Of a stretch of DNA of 64,000 bases, positions 21,538-33,200 are shown in pieces (within the stretch, counting starts at the first letter, position 1; the number at the start of each line of letters is the position of its first letter). The position numbers and the translations under genes are program-made. A model generated the notes under the pieces. That model did not search any database, was not told the DNA's origin, and saw only the letters and a list, made by a program, of their open reading frames with translations. The stretch is from Paracyclopina nana (lineage: Eukaryota; Arthropoda; Copepoda; Cyclopoida; Cyclopettidae), in contig JAGUCH010000001.1 of assembly GCA_019096065.1 (NCBI GenBank), positions 3,410,001 through 3,474,000 of the forward strand. Reading direction: 5' to 3'.

Positions 21538-24500
21538 TTAATTAGAAAAATTGCCCTTCCATGGCTTGACCTGATACACTCGAAATGTTTTGTTGTGGAA
21601 CGCCAATCGAAAGAATTTGGTATAGCTCGGTGATCCGTAGCGAATCTCATCGCAAAATCGAGGATATTTGCTCTGTATCAAGTGAGGAGGGTCTCGTTTT
21701 CCGTCAGCAGGAATCTAGAAATGAAATCATTCCATTGCATCACCTTGGCAAAATTACATTGAACTCAACTAGGAAAACCATGCACACTAATGCCTTACAC
21801 CTACACCTACCATATATAAGAAACTCAAGAGTAATTTTAATGCATAATTTTTGGACCATCTGCAATGCAGGATAACAAGTCCTGAATTCATTTTCTACAA
21901 ATATTGTGGTAGCTGACCTAACCAAAAAATGATCGTTTCACATAGGAAACTCATGATTGATCCTGTCAATAAATTGACCAATCCAGATGATTGGTTTTGA
22001 CTTACGTGACCGTATGTGAGATCCACTGTGTCTGGCATTGCACATCTATCAGGACTCCGACCCGCTCCAAGGCACTGGCTATCCTCCAAAATAACATAGC
22101 TAGCATTGTACTTGACTAATGCTTCATAGACCTCCTCTGGACCCATTTGACCGTACATCTTATACAGTTCCCTAGTCCTGAGGCGCAAGTCTTTATCTTC
22201 AAAATGAGGATGATTGGTGATGGGCCTCAGAGTGCACAGTTTCACACCGGCCATCAACTGCATCGTGCCAGAAAAGGCAGCCGTTTTCGGTGTTTTCTGA
22301 CTGATCCACTCCATTAGGTCCACAGTGTCAGGGTCCCAAAACTCTCGTAACTCTTCAAGGTGTGCCAAAATGGCTTCTTTGTGGCTCAAATAAATCACAA
22401 CCAGAGCAAACAAAAGGACAAGGTGGCGCAGCATCGATACGATTATTTTGTTGTCAGTCGATGGGCTGATCTTGTTTAGCAAAGCTGTCCACAGCTTTTT
22501 ATCACAGATTGAAGCACTAGCGAAGATGAGAATGAAGGGCGACCAAAATACGATCATTCGCAGCATCAGCATTCCCAATAAAGCAAAGACGGCCGAGATC
22601 CCTGAAATAAAAAACTCAGTTGACGCCTGCTTACTCATATTATAACTATGATGGCACACCTGATATGTAAATGGTCGCTGGTTCGCTTTCCAAACTCCAC
22701 AATTCATTTCCTGTTTCGGCTTCAACCTCTGCACTCCTGGGCTCCATAGCTTTCTTTTTATTTGATTTGTGCGACGGAGTTTCTCGTCTTCTTTTAATCA
22801 CAGGTTTCTCAAATAAACTCATTGAAGGCTGCTCGTCTTTCAGCTCGACACAATCTTCAGCTTTCTCTTTGAAGTACCACTTTTTGATGATGGTCAGCCA
22901 CATGATTACAAGCTGTAAAACGATGTATGCAAAGTACAGGGGCAAGGCAAGGTTGGAGGCGAGGGCTTTGTAAGATGCATAGGAAAGAGGTCGAAATACT
23001 GACAAGCATCGGTAAAGTCGAGTATCAAAGTCGGTTTCATCTTGAAAGCCCATCCAACTTGCCACAAATTGAAAAATATGATTGTCTGCAGTTTGATTCA
23101 TGACACTCTGAATGAGAAAAAATGCAAGGTTAGAATAGTTTTCAATTGTATTGATTTATGCATACCTTAATTGTCATGTTCAGCGCCACCATTGCGATAA
23201 TTACAAGTGTTGCACGAACAACCAATGCAACAATATTTTTAAAAATAGTTTGAGACCTAACTAGTCCAGCATTGTGGACTTGACTTTGCAACGACATAAC
23301 AGCCAAGGGTAGAAAGGACACAGTCAATGAAATGATGACCATAGGCTGATAAAACTGAAGATACCACACGAGGAGAATCGCCAAAAACTGCACTCCAAAG
23401 ATACGACACACCTTAACAATAAATCGATGAGAGAGCTTAAGCACCTTAAAATGATGAGCGGACATACCGTATCCTTGTTGAGTAGTTGTGCGGAGGATAG
23501 AACATACAGGGCGAAGGAATGCAGCAGCAAGGCAAATTGAGCAAACTGCCAAGTAATTGTGAAGACGAACGTCATTACGAAAATCTGAACCAGCGAAAAC
23601 TCCTGCATTTTGAACAATTTCATAAAAGGATGCCAAATTGGCTAAGGATTGGGTTATACTCACGGAGCTGTTCCATAGAGTCGAGGAGTTTGTTTTTCTC
23701 TTGTTGGAAGGCGAGTGAGAAATTTCCAACAATCGGGCAACAGAAACTACCATGGCATAAAAGAACGGCAATGAGAAATGCTCTCGTAGAGGAACAGTAT
23801 AGGAGACTCTGGTAATCTCAGACCTGTAAATAACCGTGAGTCAAGTCAGCAACAGAGAGATGGAAAGGGATAAGCAAGTACTTACCTGTGAGGGAAGAGC
23901 AAAAAAATAGTCAGCACTCCAGAGACCCAAGTCCCGCTGAGCTTCCAGGAAATCAGAAAGAGCATGGCTGCATGAAATCCTTGAAGGCTGAACACAACTT
24001 CAACGTAAAAGAGAATCGGCTCCATATTGAATGAGTAAAGTCGATGAAGAGAGGCAAGAAAAAGCTCTTGGTAAATATTAAAGCGTTTCCATGCATTTAT
24101 GGTATTTGGATGCTCTGTGGTATTTTCCTTTTCGAGCTCAGAGATTCCTTGAGATAGGCTTGGTGCTTTTATGAGATGCTTGAAGTACGAGTAATAAAAT
24201 CCTTGCTCAGTTCTAAACGAAATTTCCCGCTCCACTTCCTAAAGTATCAAGCAATATTAAGAAGTATAATTTTGAAGGTGTAAAAAAAGAAAATAGTGTT
24301 TACCTTTATGTTGGAAAACCACATATCATTTTCATGAAGCGTTTGCAGATAGTTGGACCATTGATTAGTCAAATAGACCATAACAATCAAGCCAACGATA
24401 GTATTGCCTGATTGGAAGTACGGGCCCCACTTCACATCCATTGCAATCTTCAAACTGGGGGCAGTGGTTTTCAGACTACTTTCCTCTATAGTATCGTTCG

Positions 24501-25648
24501 GCTTCTGAAATAAGTTGACGATGTAATTAACTTCCCCAATTTCTGGCCAGATATGCCTTGAACTGGCACTTTTCATCGAAGGCCAGCCAACTCTATTTGT
24601 GAAAGCAGGCTTGAAAATCGATAGCAAGCCCTATCAACAGAACGGAAGGAAGGATATCAACAATGGCTGTGATTAGTTAACACCTTTCACGTAAGAGAAA
24701 GAATGCCACTCACTTGCAAAAATGTGCAGCTTTTACAATATTGAAAAGCTCGCTAGCTGAAGTATCAATTCAGGTATGTTTTTCTTGGCTATCATTAGCA
24801 ATAAATCATGCTGGAGTTATCCGAGCTAAGATGGATGAGGGATTCGTCAAGTAGATTACCTTGGCAATATCCTCTTCCATTGCGGAGTCAATACTGCTGT
24901 ATATTACATTGCCCCCTGTATCTGATTGACTTTTGACGGGAGCTAGAACATCATGAAGGGGCAGTCGCTTCTGACGGACTCCGTTAGGAAGCTCCACCAA
25001 AAAGGTTCCTTTTCTCTTGGCCAAAATCTCCGGATATTCTTCGTCCTATGATAGCCAAGCCAACAGATTAAACAAAATACTCCTTATCTTTTTCTACATT
25101 TTTCATACTTTGTGAATAATGTCTTTTCTGACGCTTCTTATCAGAACTTTGTCTTCAACTTCCGGAGTGTAGAATTCCTCGTCAATTGATTCTTCCGGAG
25201 AAATTTTTGAAGCATGTTCAGACCTTTGCTGTCTGAGAGATCCGTATCGCTGAGACCGTCTTAGCTTTTCTTGCCGACTTGGTGATGGGAAAGAGAATAC
25301 GGATCCCTGGAGAACAAACAAGCCAAGTCAAGGTAATTTTGATTGTTGCCCGCTCTGCGACGTACATACCTGAATTTGAGAAGAGTCTGTTCTGCAAAGA
25401 GTTTTCTTGTTGCCATAGACTGATTCGGATCCGTGGAAGTTTCTCCGCTGAATTTGATACAAGTCTTCATAGTAGTTTCTGCTAGGTGGATGAGGGTAAG
25501 CAAATCCATAGTTATTGACAGTCACAGAAGATTGCCGTTGAAGAGTTCCCTTGCGACTGACACCAATGTCCTGCGTGGATTCTGAGTAAAGGTCATCTGT
25601 GGAAGATTTGTTGTAAAGTAAGTCTATAATGTCCTCATTAGGATCCAT
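21538..25648 (-). CDS. DPY19L: DPY19-like protein C-mannosyltransferase
   Basis: Eleven exons, all phase-consistent: 25648-25370, 25306-25109, 25045-24860, 24630-24304, 24238-23886, 23823-23664, 23602-23468, 23444-23166, 23107-22660, 22601-22006, 21714-21538; about 1045 residues. The enzyme moves mannose from dolichyl-phosphate-mannose onto tryptophan of secreted proteins in the ER lumen. Recognisable parts are HENDMWFSN, EISFRTEQGFYYSYFK, SEITRVSYTVPLREHFSLPF, ITWQFAQFALL, DFDTRLYRC, TLRPITNHPHFEDKDLRLRT and KYNASYVILEDSQCLG. The last exon ends YTKFFRLAFHNKTFRVYQV, the conserved C-terminus. The first three exons (about 220 residues, polar, arginine/serine-rich, no helices) have no counterpart I know in DPY19L1-4. 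They may be a genuine cytosolic extension, or belong to an alternative or separate transcript. Confidence 0.88.
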
Positions 25649-26795
25649 TTGAAAATGCCGAGAAGACCGATCTTTAATTCTTTTCGATGCTTTATTTTAT
25701 GATGTTGATGGCTTTACTTTTCGTTTGGAACTGACAGCAGACTCCAGCAGCAGACTGGCTACGTGAACTTTCTTCTACCAGCAGCAACAGAAGAAAGCTG
25801 AATCTACAAAGGCGAACCCAAAGCTAATCATACTAGCTTGCAGCAATAAATTAACCTAGCAAATTACTTGACAGGAGGGAAATTGCAAGTGTTCTTTGGC
25901 TATCGTACTCGATTTCTCTTTGTGCTTGATGTTAGATCAACCGTGAAAGGCAAACATGGATAATGATCAAATTTTTTAACAGCTCAATTCTATGAATAAG
26001 TGATACGAGATCATCTTGAATTTAAAAAAAGTATCAAAAATAGAAGTGACACAAAAACTACTTACCTCCAAGGGGCAAAATTCAAGTCAAAATGGTAATA
26101 CAGTTCCCATTGATTTTCGACAGTGGGCAGTCAAAACGGGAGATTGCCATGTTGTGGCCAAACTCGTAGCAGCAAAACGCGAAATATCACGATCAGTTCA
26201 TCACTTTCAAGTTTTAAAGCCGGAGCTCCTAATTCTGAAGTCTCAGCTTAAGCTTATTATGTCACTGTCTTGGCTGAGAAGTTTCCGCCATGCTTATAGA
26301 TGTCGCCACGCAGACCCGGCAGGCCCGTCATTCTGTCTCAGTTCTGTGCTGCCACCGGTACGCGCTCGCCGCACTCAGTGTTGTTTACATTCTCTGATTC
26401 TGATATAACCACCTGTCAGTTCGCGACTTTCCGGCATGGAATTATTTTTCCAGCTCTCCTTTGCTCCTATGTTTATTGGCTTTATTCTGTTAAAAAACAG
26501 CAACATAGTTGACAAGTGTGATTGACGCTGAAAATCCTCTTACGCTATCGATGTCATGTCATCTCAATGTAAGTTTCATAAAAGAAATTTTAAGCTTGCC
26601 CACGAATTCCTGCAATCTAATTACGGTGCTTAGTAAACATGTGCTCTCCTCATAGTTTTGAATTGTAGTTAGCCTGTTATCTATCACCGAATTATCTAGT
26701 TTTTAGGCTACTGTAGTTGTTATATTGTAGGTCCCTGAACAGCTGCAACTCTGACAGGTATTTTTTCTTTCAGTTGCCATATTATTGTGCAAACC
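25649..26795. other. intergenic region between divergent genes
   Basis: Holds the promoters of DPY19L (-) and the sugar transporter (+). An open frame at 26016-26408 has no recognisable domain and no splice or codon support. A probable 5' UTR intron of the transporter ends at TTTCTTTCAG (26772). Its likely donor is CAAT|GTAAGT at about 26570. Confidence 0.5.
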
Positions 26796-29700
26796 ATGAA
26801 CATATTCTCCTATGATGCGTCTCAGGTTAACGAAGAGGAAGAAGAGTTGCTTCTTAGCGAGGAGGATCTACTGTTACCTCGTCGTTCAACAATGGTCAAC
26901 GACAGCCGATCGGGTGCTTCTGGTGGAGTGATGTCCATGAACAAATCAGTGGTCGCACTGACACTTTTATCTGGTGTTGGCGGCTTTTTGTTTGGGTACA
27001 TCCGGATACATATGTGATGTCAGTTTTTCTAAAAAAGTGGGTAACTTAGATATGATACTGGGGTGATATCCGGAGCCATGCTGCTCATAGAGGATGATCC
27101 TAGGATTCAGCCAAACACGTTATGGAAAGAGTTGATTGTTTCTGCCACTGTGGGAGCAGCTTGGATGTTTGCCCTTATTGGAGGCCCTTTTAGTGAGTTT
27201 TTTGGCCGAAAACCTACCATTCTCCTAGCAAGGTAAGCTGCCTAGAATTAGCCAACTTTTTAGCTAAATGTATTTTCTTTCAGTGTGATATTTACTGGTG
27301 GGGCGGCTGTCATGGGCCTGGCTAATAGCAAAGAAGTTTTGCTGATTGGCAGACTTATTGTTGGTGCAGGCATTGGCCTAGCCTCAATGTCAGTCCCTAT
27401 GTACATATCAGAGGCTTCTCCTCCCCATTTCCGTGGCCTTTTGGTGTCCTGCAACGTCCTAATAATCACTTTCGGCCAATTTGTGGCTTCTTGCGTTTGC
27501 GGAGCATTCTCAAAAGTAGAGCCTGACGGCTGGAAATACATGCTTGGCCTTTCTGCTGTGCCTGCAGTAATGCAATTCTTTGGATTTATCTTCATGCCCG
27601 AGTCACCAAGATGGCTGGTCATGAAGGGAAAAAGCGAGCAAGCGAAGGTGGTTTTGGAACGACTGCGCTCACCGGAGGAGAATCCGGAAGAAGAATTACG
27701 CGAGATCCAAGCTGCAGTTGACATTGAACAGGTGAAACCTAAAAATAAATTGAGTTCCATTTTAGCGTTGAATGAGCATTAGAATAGCTAGCATGCTCGT
27801 CAGCAACAGTGAATTGATCGCGAAGGCAATTGGATCTTTTGATGGCGTAAAAAAACGTACTCATTCACAGTAGGAAATTTTACCAAGTAACAAGTTTAAT
27901 TAGCGGAAGTTCAGAATAACAGTTTCTCTTATTGACCTTTCTCACCGCGTGTCTTGATTGCCCTCTGATCATTGCCAATTACTACAATTCCTGAAACGCT
28001 TTTTGAAGGCAGCAATGGAAGGCACAAACGTGATTATTAGAGCTTTGACTACACCATCGACCCGAAGAGCAATTACTTTGGGCTGCCTTTTGCAATTGTT
28101 TCAACAAGTGGCAGGGATCAATACTGTGATGTACTACTCTGCCAAGATAATTTCCATGGCTGGGTACTCCGACAACACCCAGGCAATTTGGATGTCTGCT
28201 GGAATTGCCAGTGTCAATTTTCTATGCACGTTCATCGGTTTGTTTTTAGTTGAAAAAATTGGGCGAAGAAAGCTGCTACTTGCCAGTCTCCTGGGCGTAT
28301 GTATTTCCCTTGCTTTTCTTGCTATTGGCTTTCAATTGGCAGATACGGACACTCCAAAAGTTACTTGGACAGAAAATCAGACGGATCCATGCTCAAAGCT
28401 TTCAGTAAGAGTCTTTCATCTTCACACTTTCATAGATATCCCTACTGCTATAACAAAAATTGCTTTTCCATTCTTACAGGATTGTAGTGCTTGCACTTAC
28501 GATACGTCTTGTGGCTATTGTTATATACCTTCTGAAGATAGTGGCTTATTAGCTGTCAATGCTAGCTGCGTTCAAGTTGACTCGTTGCACTCAGAGTTTG
28601 CTCAATACGGGAGATGCTCCCAAAGGAGTTTAGATGAAGATTCTAAAATTACCTTCGCTAATGACTATTGTCCTTCTCAGACTGCATGGCTCATCATCCT
28701 TGGATTAGCCTCTTACCTGTTCTTCTTTGCACCAGGCATGGGTCCAATGCCATGGACAATCAACTCGGAAATCTACCCATTGTGGGCAAGAAGTTTTGGC
28801 AGCTCTCTGGCAACTTCTACCAATTGGGCTTTCAACTTATTAGTCTCGATGACGTTTTTGTCGTTAACAGAAACGATCACCAAGCAAGTACGTATGAATA
28901 GGGAAATCTTTTATGCGCCCCATCAAATTTTTAATTAACGCCACGTTCAGAAGTCTATTTTTACTTTCTGTCAACCAACCTCCACGCGTAGCCTACTTAT
29001 TATTTTAGTTCAGTATCATAATTGATTAGGGAAAAATAGGCAAATGTGCTAGTTTTTGAAGAGCACAGCTGTTTACAGCGAAACTCAGCCTAAAACTAAA
29101 CTTGATCAGTGGGTTTTTTTAAATCAAAATATAATCTCATGGAACTTGTTACAATTTTCCAAGTAGTGCATTATTTTTTGTTGCCTAAGAACCAGCAATA
29201 ATTGTGACGCACACGATCAAATTTGGTCGAAACATAAGGCTCTTTGCGGGCAGCCGCAAAAAGCAGTGACTCGTAACATAATTGCCACCGCTTTTACCCG
29301 TGATTGTGAACGAGGAGTACGAATTTGACGACATTAGTTCTTGCAGGCACCAAGGGGCCTTGAAAGTGAGTTCTATTTAAATTTCTTCATGAAGCCCACC
29401 ACAGCTCAGTCAGACGTGCCCTACAGAAAAGCAGCGACAAGAATTCTCCCCTTATTAAAATAGATCATTTTGGCAGGCATATTTAGATGACTTTCCTCCT
29501 TCGACAGTGTTCCCAAAAAGCAACTCAATCTCACTGTTTAGACTGCTTACGCATAATCCTCCTTGTGGATTGAGTTGTGTTGGCTTGTTATAGCTATTAG
29601 CTGTAGCTATTATAATGTTAGGAAGCTTTAAGGCTGCTGCATACAAAGTTGATGTTAATGACATCGGCTCATAACTTTCAACAGCTAGCGGTAAAAGCAG

Positions 29701-29874
29701 CCTATGTCAACATGAAATTTTTCAATTTCAGGGAGCGTTTTATTTGTTCACCGGAGTTGCGGCTGTGGGTTTTTTCCTCTTTTTTGTATACTGCCTGAAA
29801 CGAAGGGGAAAAGCTTGGAAGAAGTTGAGCAGCTTTTCGAGGAGCCTACAAATTGCTGCATCACTAGACGCTAA
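26796..29874 (+). CDS. SLC2A13: proton/myo-inositol cotransporter (SLC2A13, HMIT type), with a frameshift in the last exon
   Basis: Six exons: 26796-26995, 27050-27232, 27284-27731, 28009-28404, 28480-28887, 29732-29874. Major-facilitator sugar-transporter motifs are present: GGFLFGYDTGVISGAM, GRKPTILLAS, PESPRWLVMKGK, FQQVAGINTVMYYSA, VEKIGRRKL and APGMGPMPWTINSEIYPLWAR. The cysteine-rich extracellular loop (DCSACTYDTSCGYCYIP) is specific to the HMIT subfamily. The protein imports myo-inositol with protons across the plasma membrane. In the last exon the final helix (GAFYLFTGVAAVGFFLFF) reads in one frame, while the family C-terminal signature PETKGKSLEEVEQLFEE lies in another frame. The switch falls just after a run of six T at 29780-29785. 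As written, the unshifted frame continues to a stop at 29942-29944. A polyadenylation signal is at 29951-29956. Confidence 0.9.
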
Positions 29875-30250
29875 TGTTTTCAATCGTCTAGTGCGGGATT
29901 TATTCACTAGTCAGAAATCAATTTATTTTATTACCTACCAATGATACTTGAATAAAAGAAATTGGATTGGCTAAGCTAAATGGTAGCTACCGTATATATG
30001 TATGCCCTACAAGCAATATATTTTTCGGCTCCCGAATCCTGTTCCTATCCATAGGGATCAACTTTAAGTGCCTCTCCAACAGATCGAATTGTAAATCAGC
30101 CTTAATTGGCATAACGAAATGGCAACCAATTATGCGCAGAGCTTTTTTTCAGGGACATTATATTCTTTAATAAAGTACATTCTAGACAACATTATTATAT
30201 AGGGGTCATTTTATAACAATACATCCGTCTTAGAGGAATTCTGATGCCAT
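29875..30250. other. short convergent intergenic region
   Basis: Contains the SLC2A13 polyadenylation signal AATAAA at 29951-29956 and otherwise AT-rich sequence before the last exon of the opposing peptide GPCR. Confidence 0.5.
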
Positions 30251-33200
30251 TCAAACATCGTTGCTACACCTAGAGTGGCGACGAGCAACTGTTTGTACAG
30301 AGTTGTTGTGCACTATGATAGGTGAAATCACATGATCCGGCGACGAGTTTGGGCCCTCGCCTTGCCTTAAAGTTGCATGTACCAATCGTGGAGTGTTTGA
30401 TCGTGTGGTCGCTATTCCCTCAGCGTACTCGTGGCTTGTCGCGGAATTGGCCAGTTGCCTTTGCAACAGGTTATTCGTTTGCCTTGAATACCTTCGATTC
30501 TGGCTAAAGTTGCCTTGTGACTGGTTAGACCTCCGCTTGATTTGGAACACCGACCTACCCCCATATTTGGCAAAGTATATGTAGAAATTGGCGGAAGATG
30601 CGAACGTCACCAACAAATGGCTTAAATTGGTGAAAGCCAGTACCCAAGGGGGAAATGAGAGACGCTCGTTTTCATCCTGCAGAGCAATGTTGTTGCTGTA
30701 GTATTAGAAAGTATACGAATGCTCAATGCTAACCTTGGTGTAAGTACATATCATTTCATAAGCATTTGGCACAATGCGGACACTGTGACAGAACAAGAAG
30801 ACGAAGACTATGTAAATCGATATTCGGGACAAGACAACTTCTCGTTTCCTTAACGATGTGGCCTTATTGGGCCCAGTCCCGTTTTCTTGGAAGTTGATAT
30901 TCCGAGCTGAAGCAGAGGATCCTCTGCGGGTGGTTCCACCTGCGGTGCACGAGGATCCGTTGGGAGACACCTCGTCTGTCGACTGACCTTGCTTTCGTAC
31001 GCCATGAGCCCTAGATGATTGGCTCTCCCTTCTGCCTCTGGTTGAGTAATGAATTCTGTCGAAAACGAAATTATCATGTAGTATTACTAAATCGAGTCAC
31101 TTATGATGCCTTTCCGAGCGGAAAAGGCTGTTGGAAATATGCTGCATTGGTTTTTTCCTCGCAAGTGCTGACCTGATATTTTGCAGAAGAGTCTTCTCGG
31201 ATTCTTTGATGGTTCGATATGTCAGAAAGTTGAAGAGGATGAGAACTGTGAAAGGGATGAGGATTTGGACGACAAAGTTCATACAAATGAGATAGACTCG
31301 GATGTAAATCTTGTTTTTCCTCAGACTCGTCGGTATAAGCCTGACTTCGGTGAAAACTGGCTCAGTGGTGTTGCTCTTGAAGACCGGCTCGTCAACGAGG
31401 CGAAGCTCGAAAAACTTGGGCAGAGTGTAGAAAAAAGCGAACAAGACCACAGGAATAATAAATGACGCTCCATTGTAGCGATTCCTACATAAAGTAGATA
31501 TTACATGCTGCATTTTCACGCTCGCGCGCGGCGCATGTATTTTACCTGTATCTTACGAATGGATGGCATATGGTGATGTATCGTTCGGCTGCGAGCGCCA
31601 CCGTGCTATAAATCGATCCGAGAAGAGCCAAATGAATCACTGGCAAGATGTATGGCAAAATGTACAGTTTGACGTTGAGTGTGTAGCTTTCTATAAACAT
31701 GGGCATGGCGTAAAGTAATACCGATGAGATGATGTAAAGCTGTAAGAAATTTTGCTGCATCAGTGACAAGCTTGCCATCAGGCCTCCTAATCTCGTTCGG
31801 ATATAACTCAATTACAGCTTGGGGCAACGCTGATCAAATACGTTATGCTGGGTTGCATTTCTGCGTCCTCGCAGAAAGTGTCAAGTGTGACTTTTACGCG
31901 AGGTTTCAAACTTGAGATGATCACAAAGATATGGAAGGCCAAACGCGCGCGCGCGGATGTCACATGGGTGTCAAAGTGAAATATGACAGCATAGAAATGT
32001 ACCAACGCATCGAGGTTGCTATACAATGAATGCTGAGGTTTGTCTAACGAAAGCTTTTCGCTGCATTCATGTATGTCGATACTTGTTGTCGAGTGAAGAG
32101 ATGCGTGTTGCATTGTCTCGTCCGCGTACGTACGAATGTGTTGTATTGGCAGACTCGCGTGGATAAAAAGCCAGGTAGTAATACAATTATTTTACTATCT
32201 CCACGGACCCTTGGGCTGCTTATCAGCACAGAGCGAAGGAGGAGCAGCATTAATATAGTTGTGTAGATAGAACATATCAGCTGCGCTCTTCGCTATATCT
32301 CCTTTTTTATAAAACAAGTGTGCGACAAACTTTTGCCTTGCTGTAGAGCATACTGGACAGGTGTTTCCATTTCCTTGGCTCTTTAAGCAATGAGACATCA
32401 TGAAGACGCTCAAAAAGGCCTCTAATGAAAAGTCTCATCTACTCTCAGCCGAAAGAAAAATCTTCAGAAGTCTGGGAGGAGGTGGAAGTGGCTCAATAAT
32501 CTCTTCAACAAGTGATAACAACTGCATGCCTAGCTACAACCCTCTGGATGAACAATGTGATCAAAATCAACTGAGCCAGCAAAGAACTTTGAACACGTTC
32601 AACGGCGTTTTTGCTCCTGTCAGCTTGTCAATGCTAAGCTCTATCCTCTTTCTTAGAGTGGGATATATTGTGGGCAATGCTGGCATTTTGGAGACGTTTC
32701 TGCTCCTCGGCATCGCTTACATCATTCTGGTGTCAACCGTACTGTCAATTTGTGCCATCGCTACCAACGGAGCAGTTGAGGTATATCTTACTATGCTACA
32801 GAAAAAATTGTCAAAACCCATCATCACTATTGTGTCATGCGCAGGGTGGTGGGGTGTATTACATGATCAGCCGAACTTTGGGGCCCGAATTTGGTGGAAG
32901 CATCGGCACCTTGTTCTATTTCGCCAACATTGTGAGCAGTGCGCTGTATTTGGCCGCGTGCACTGAAGGAGTCGTCAACAATTTTGGCCCCAATGGATCA
33001 ATTCAAGAGATTTTGCCAAGCAGCTTTTGGCACAATTTCGCCTACGCGAGTCTATTCAATTTTCTCAATCTCTGCGTCTGCCTAGTTGGAGCCAAATGGT
33101 TTGGTCGTACGAGTGCTGCTATCTTAACTGGAGTATTCATGTGCACGCTTGTCACAGTTGGGAGCTTTTTCCAAGGAGCTTACTACACAATCAATCTTGA

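Noticed and set aside
26016..26408. 130-codon open frame upstream of SLC2A13
   Set aside because: No domain, no codon bias, composition like the surrounding intergenic DNA.
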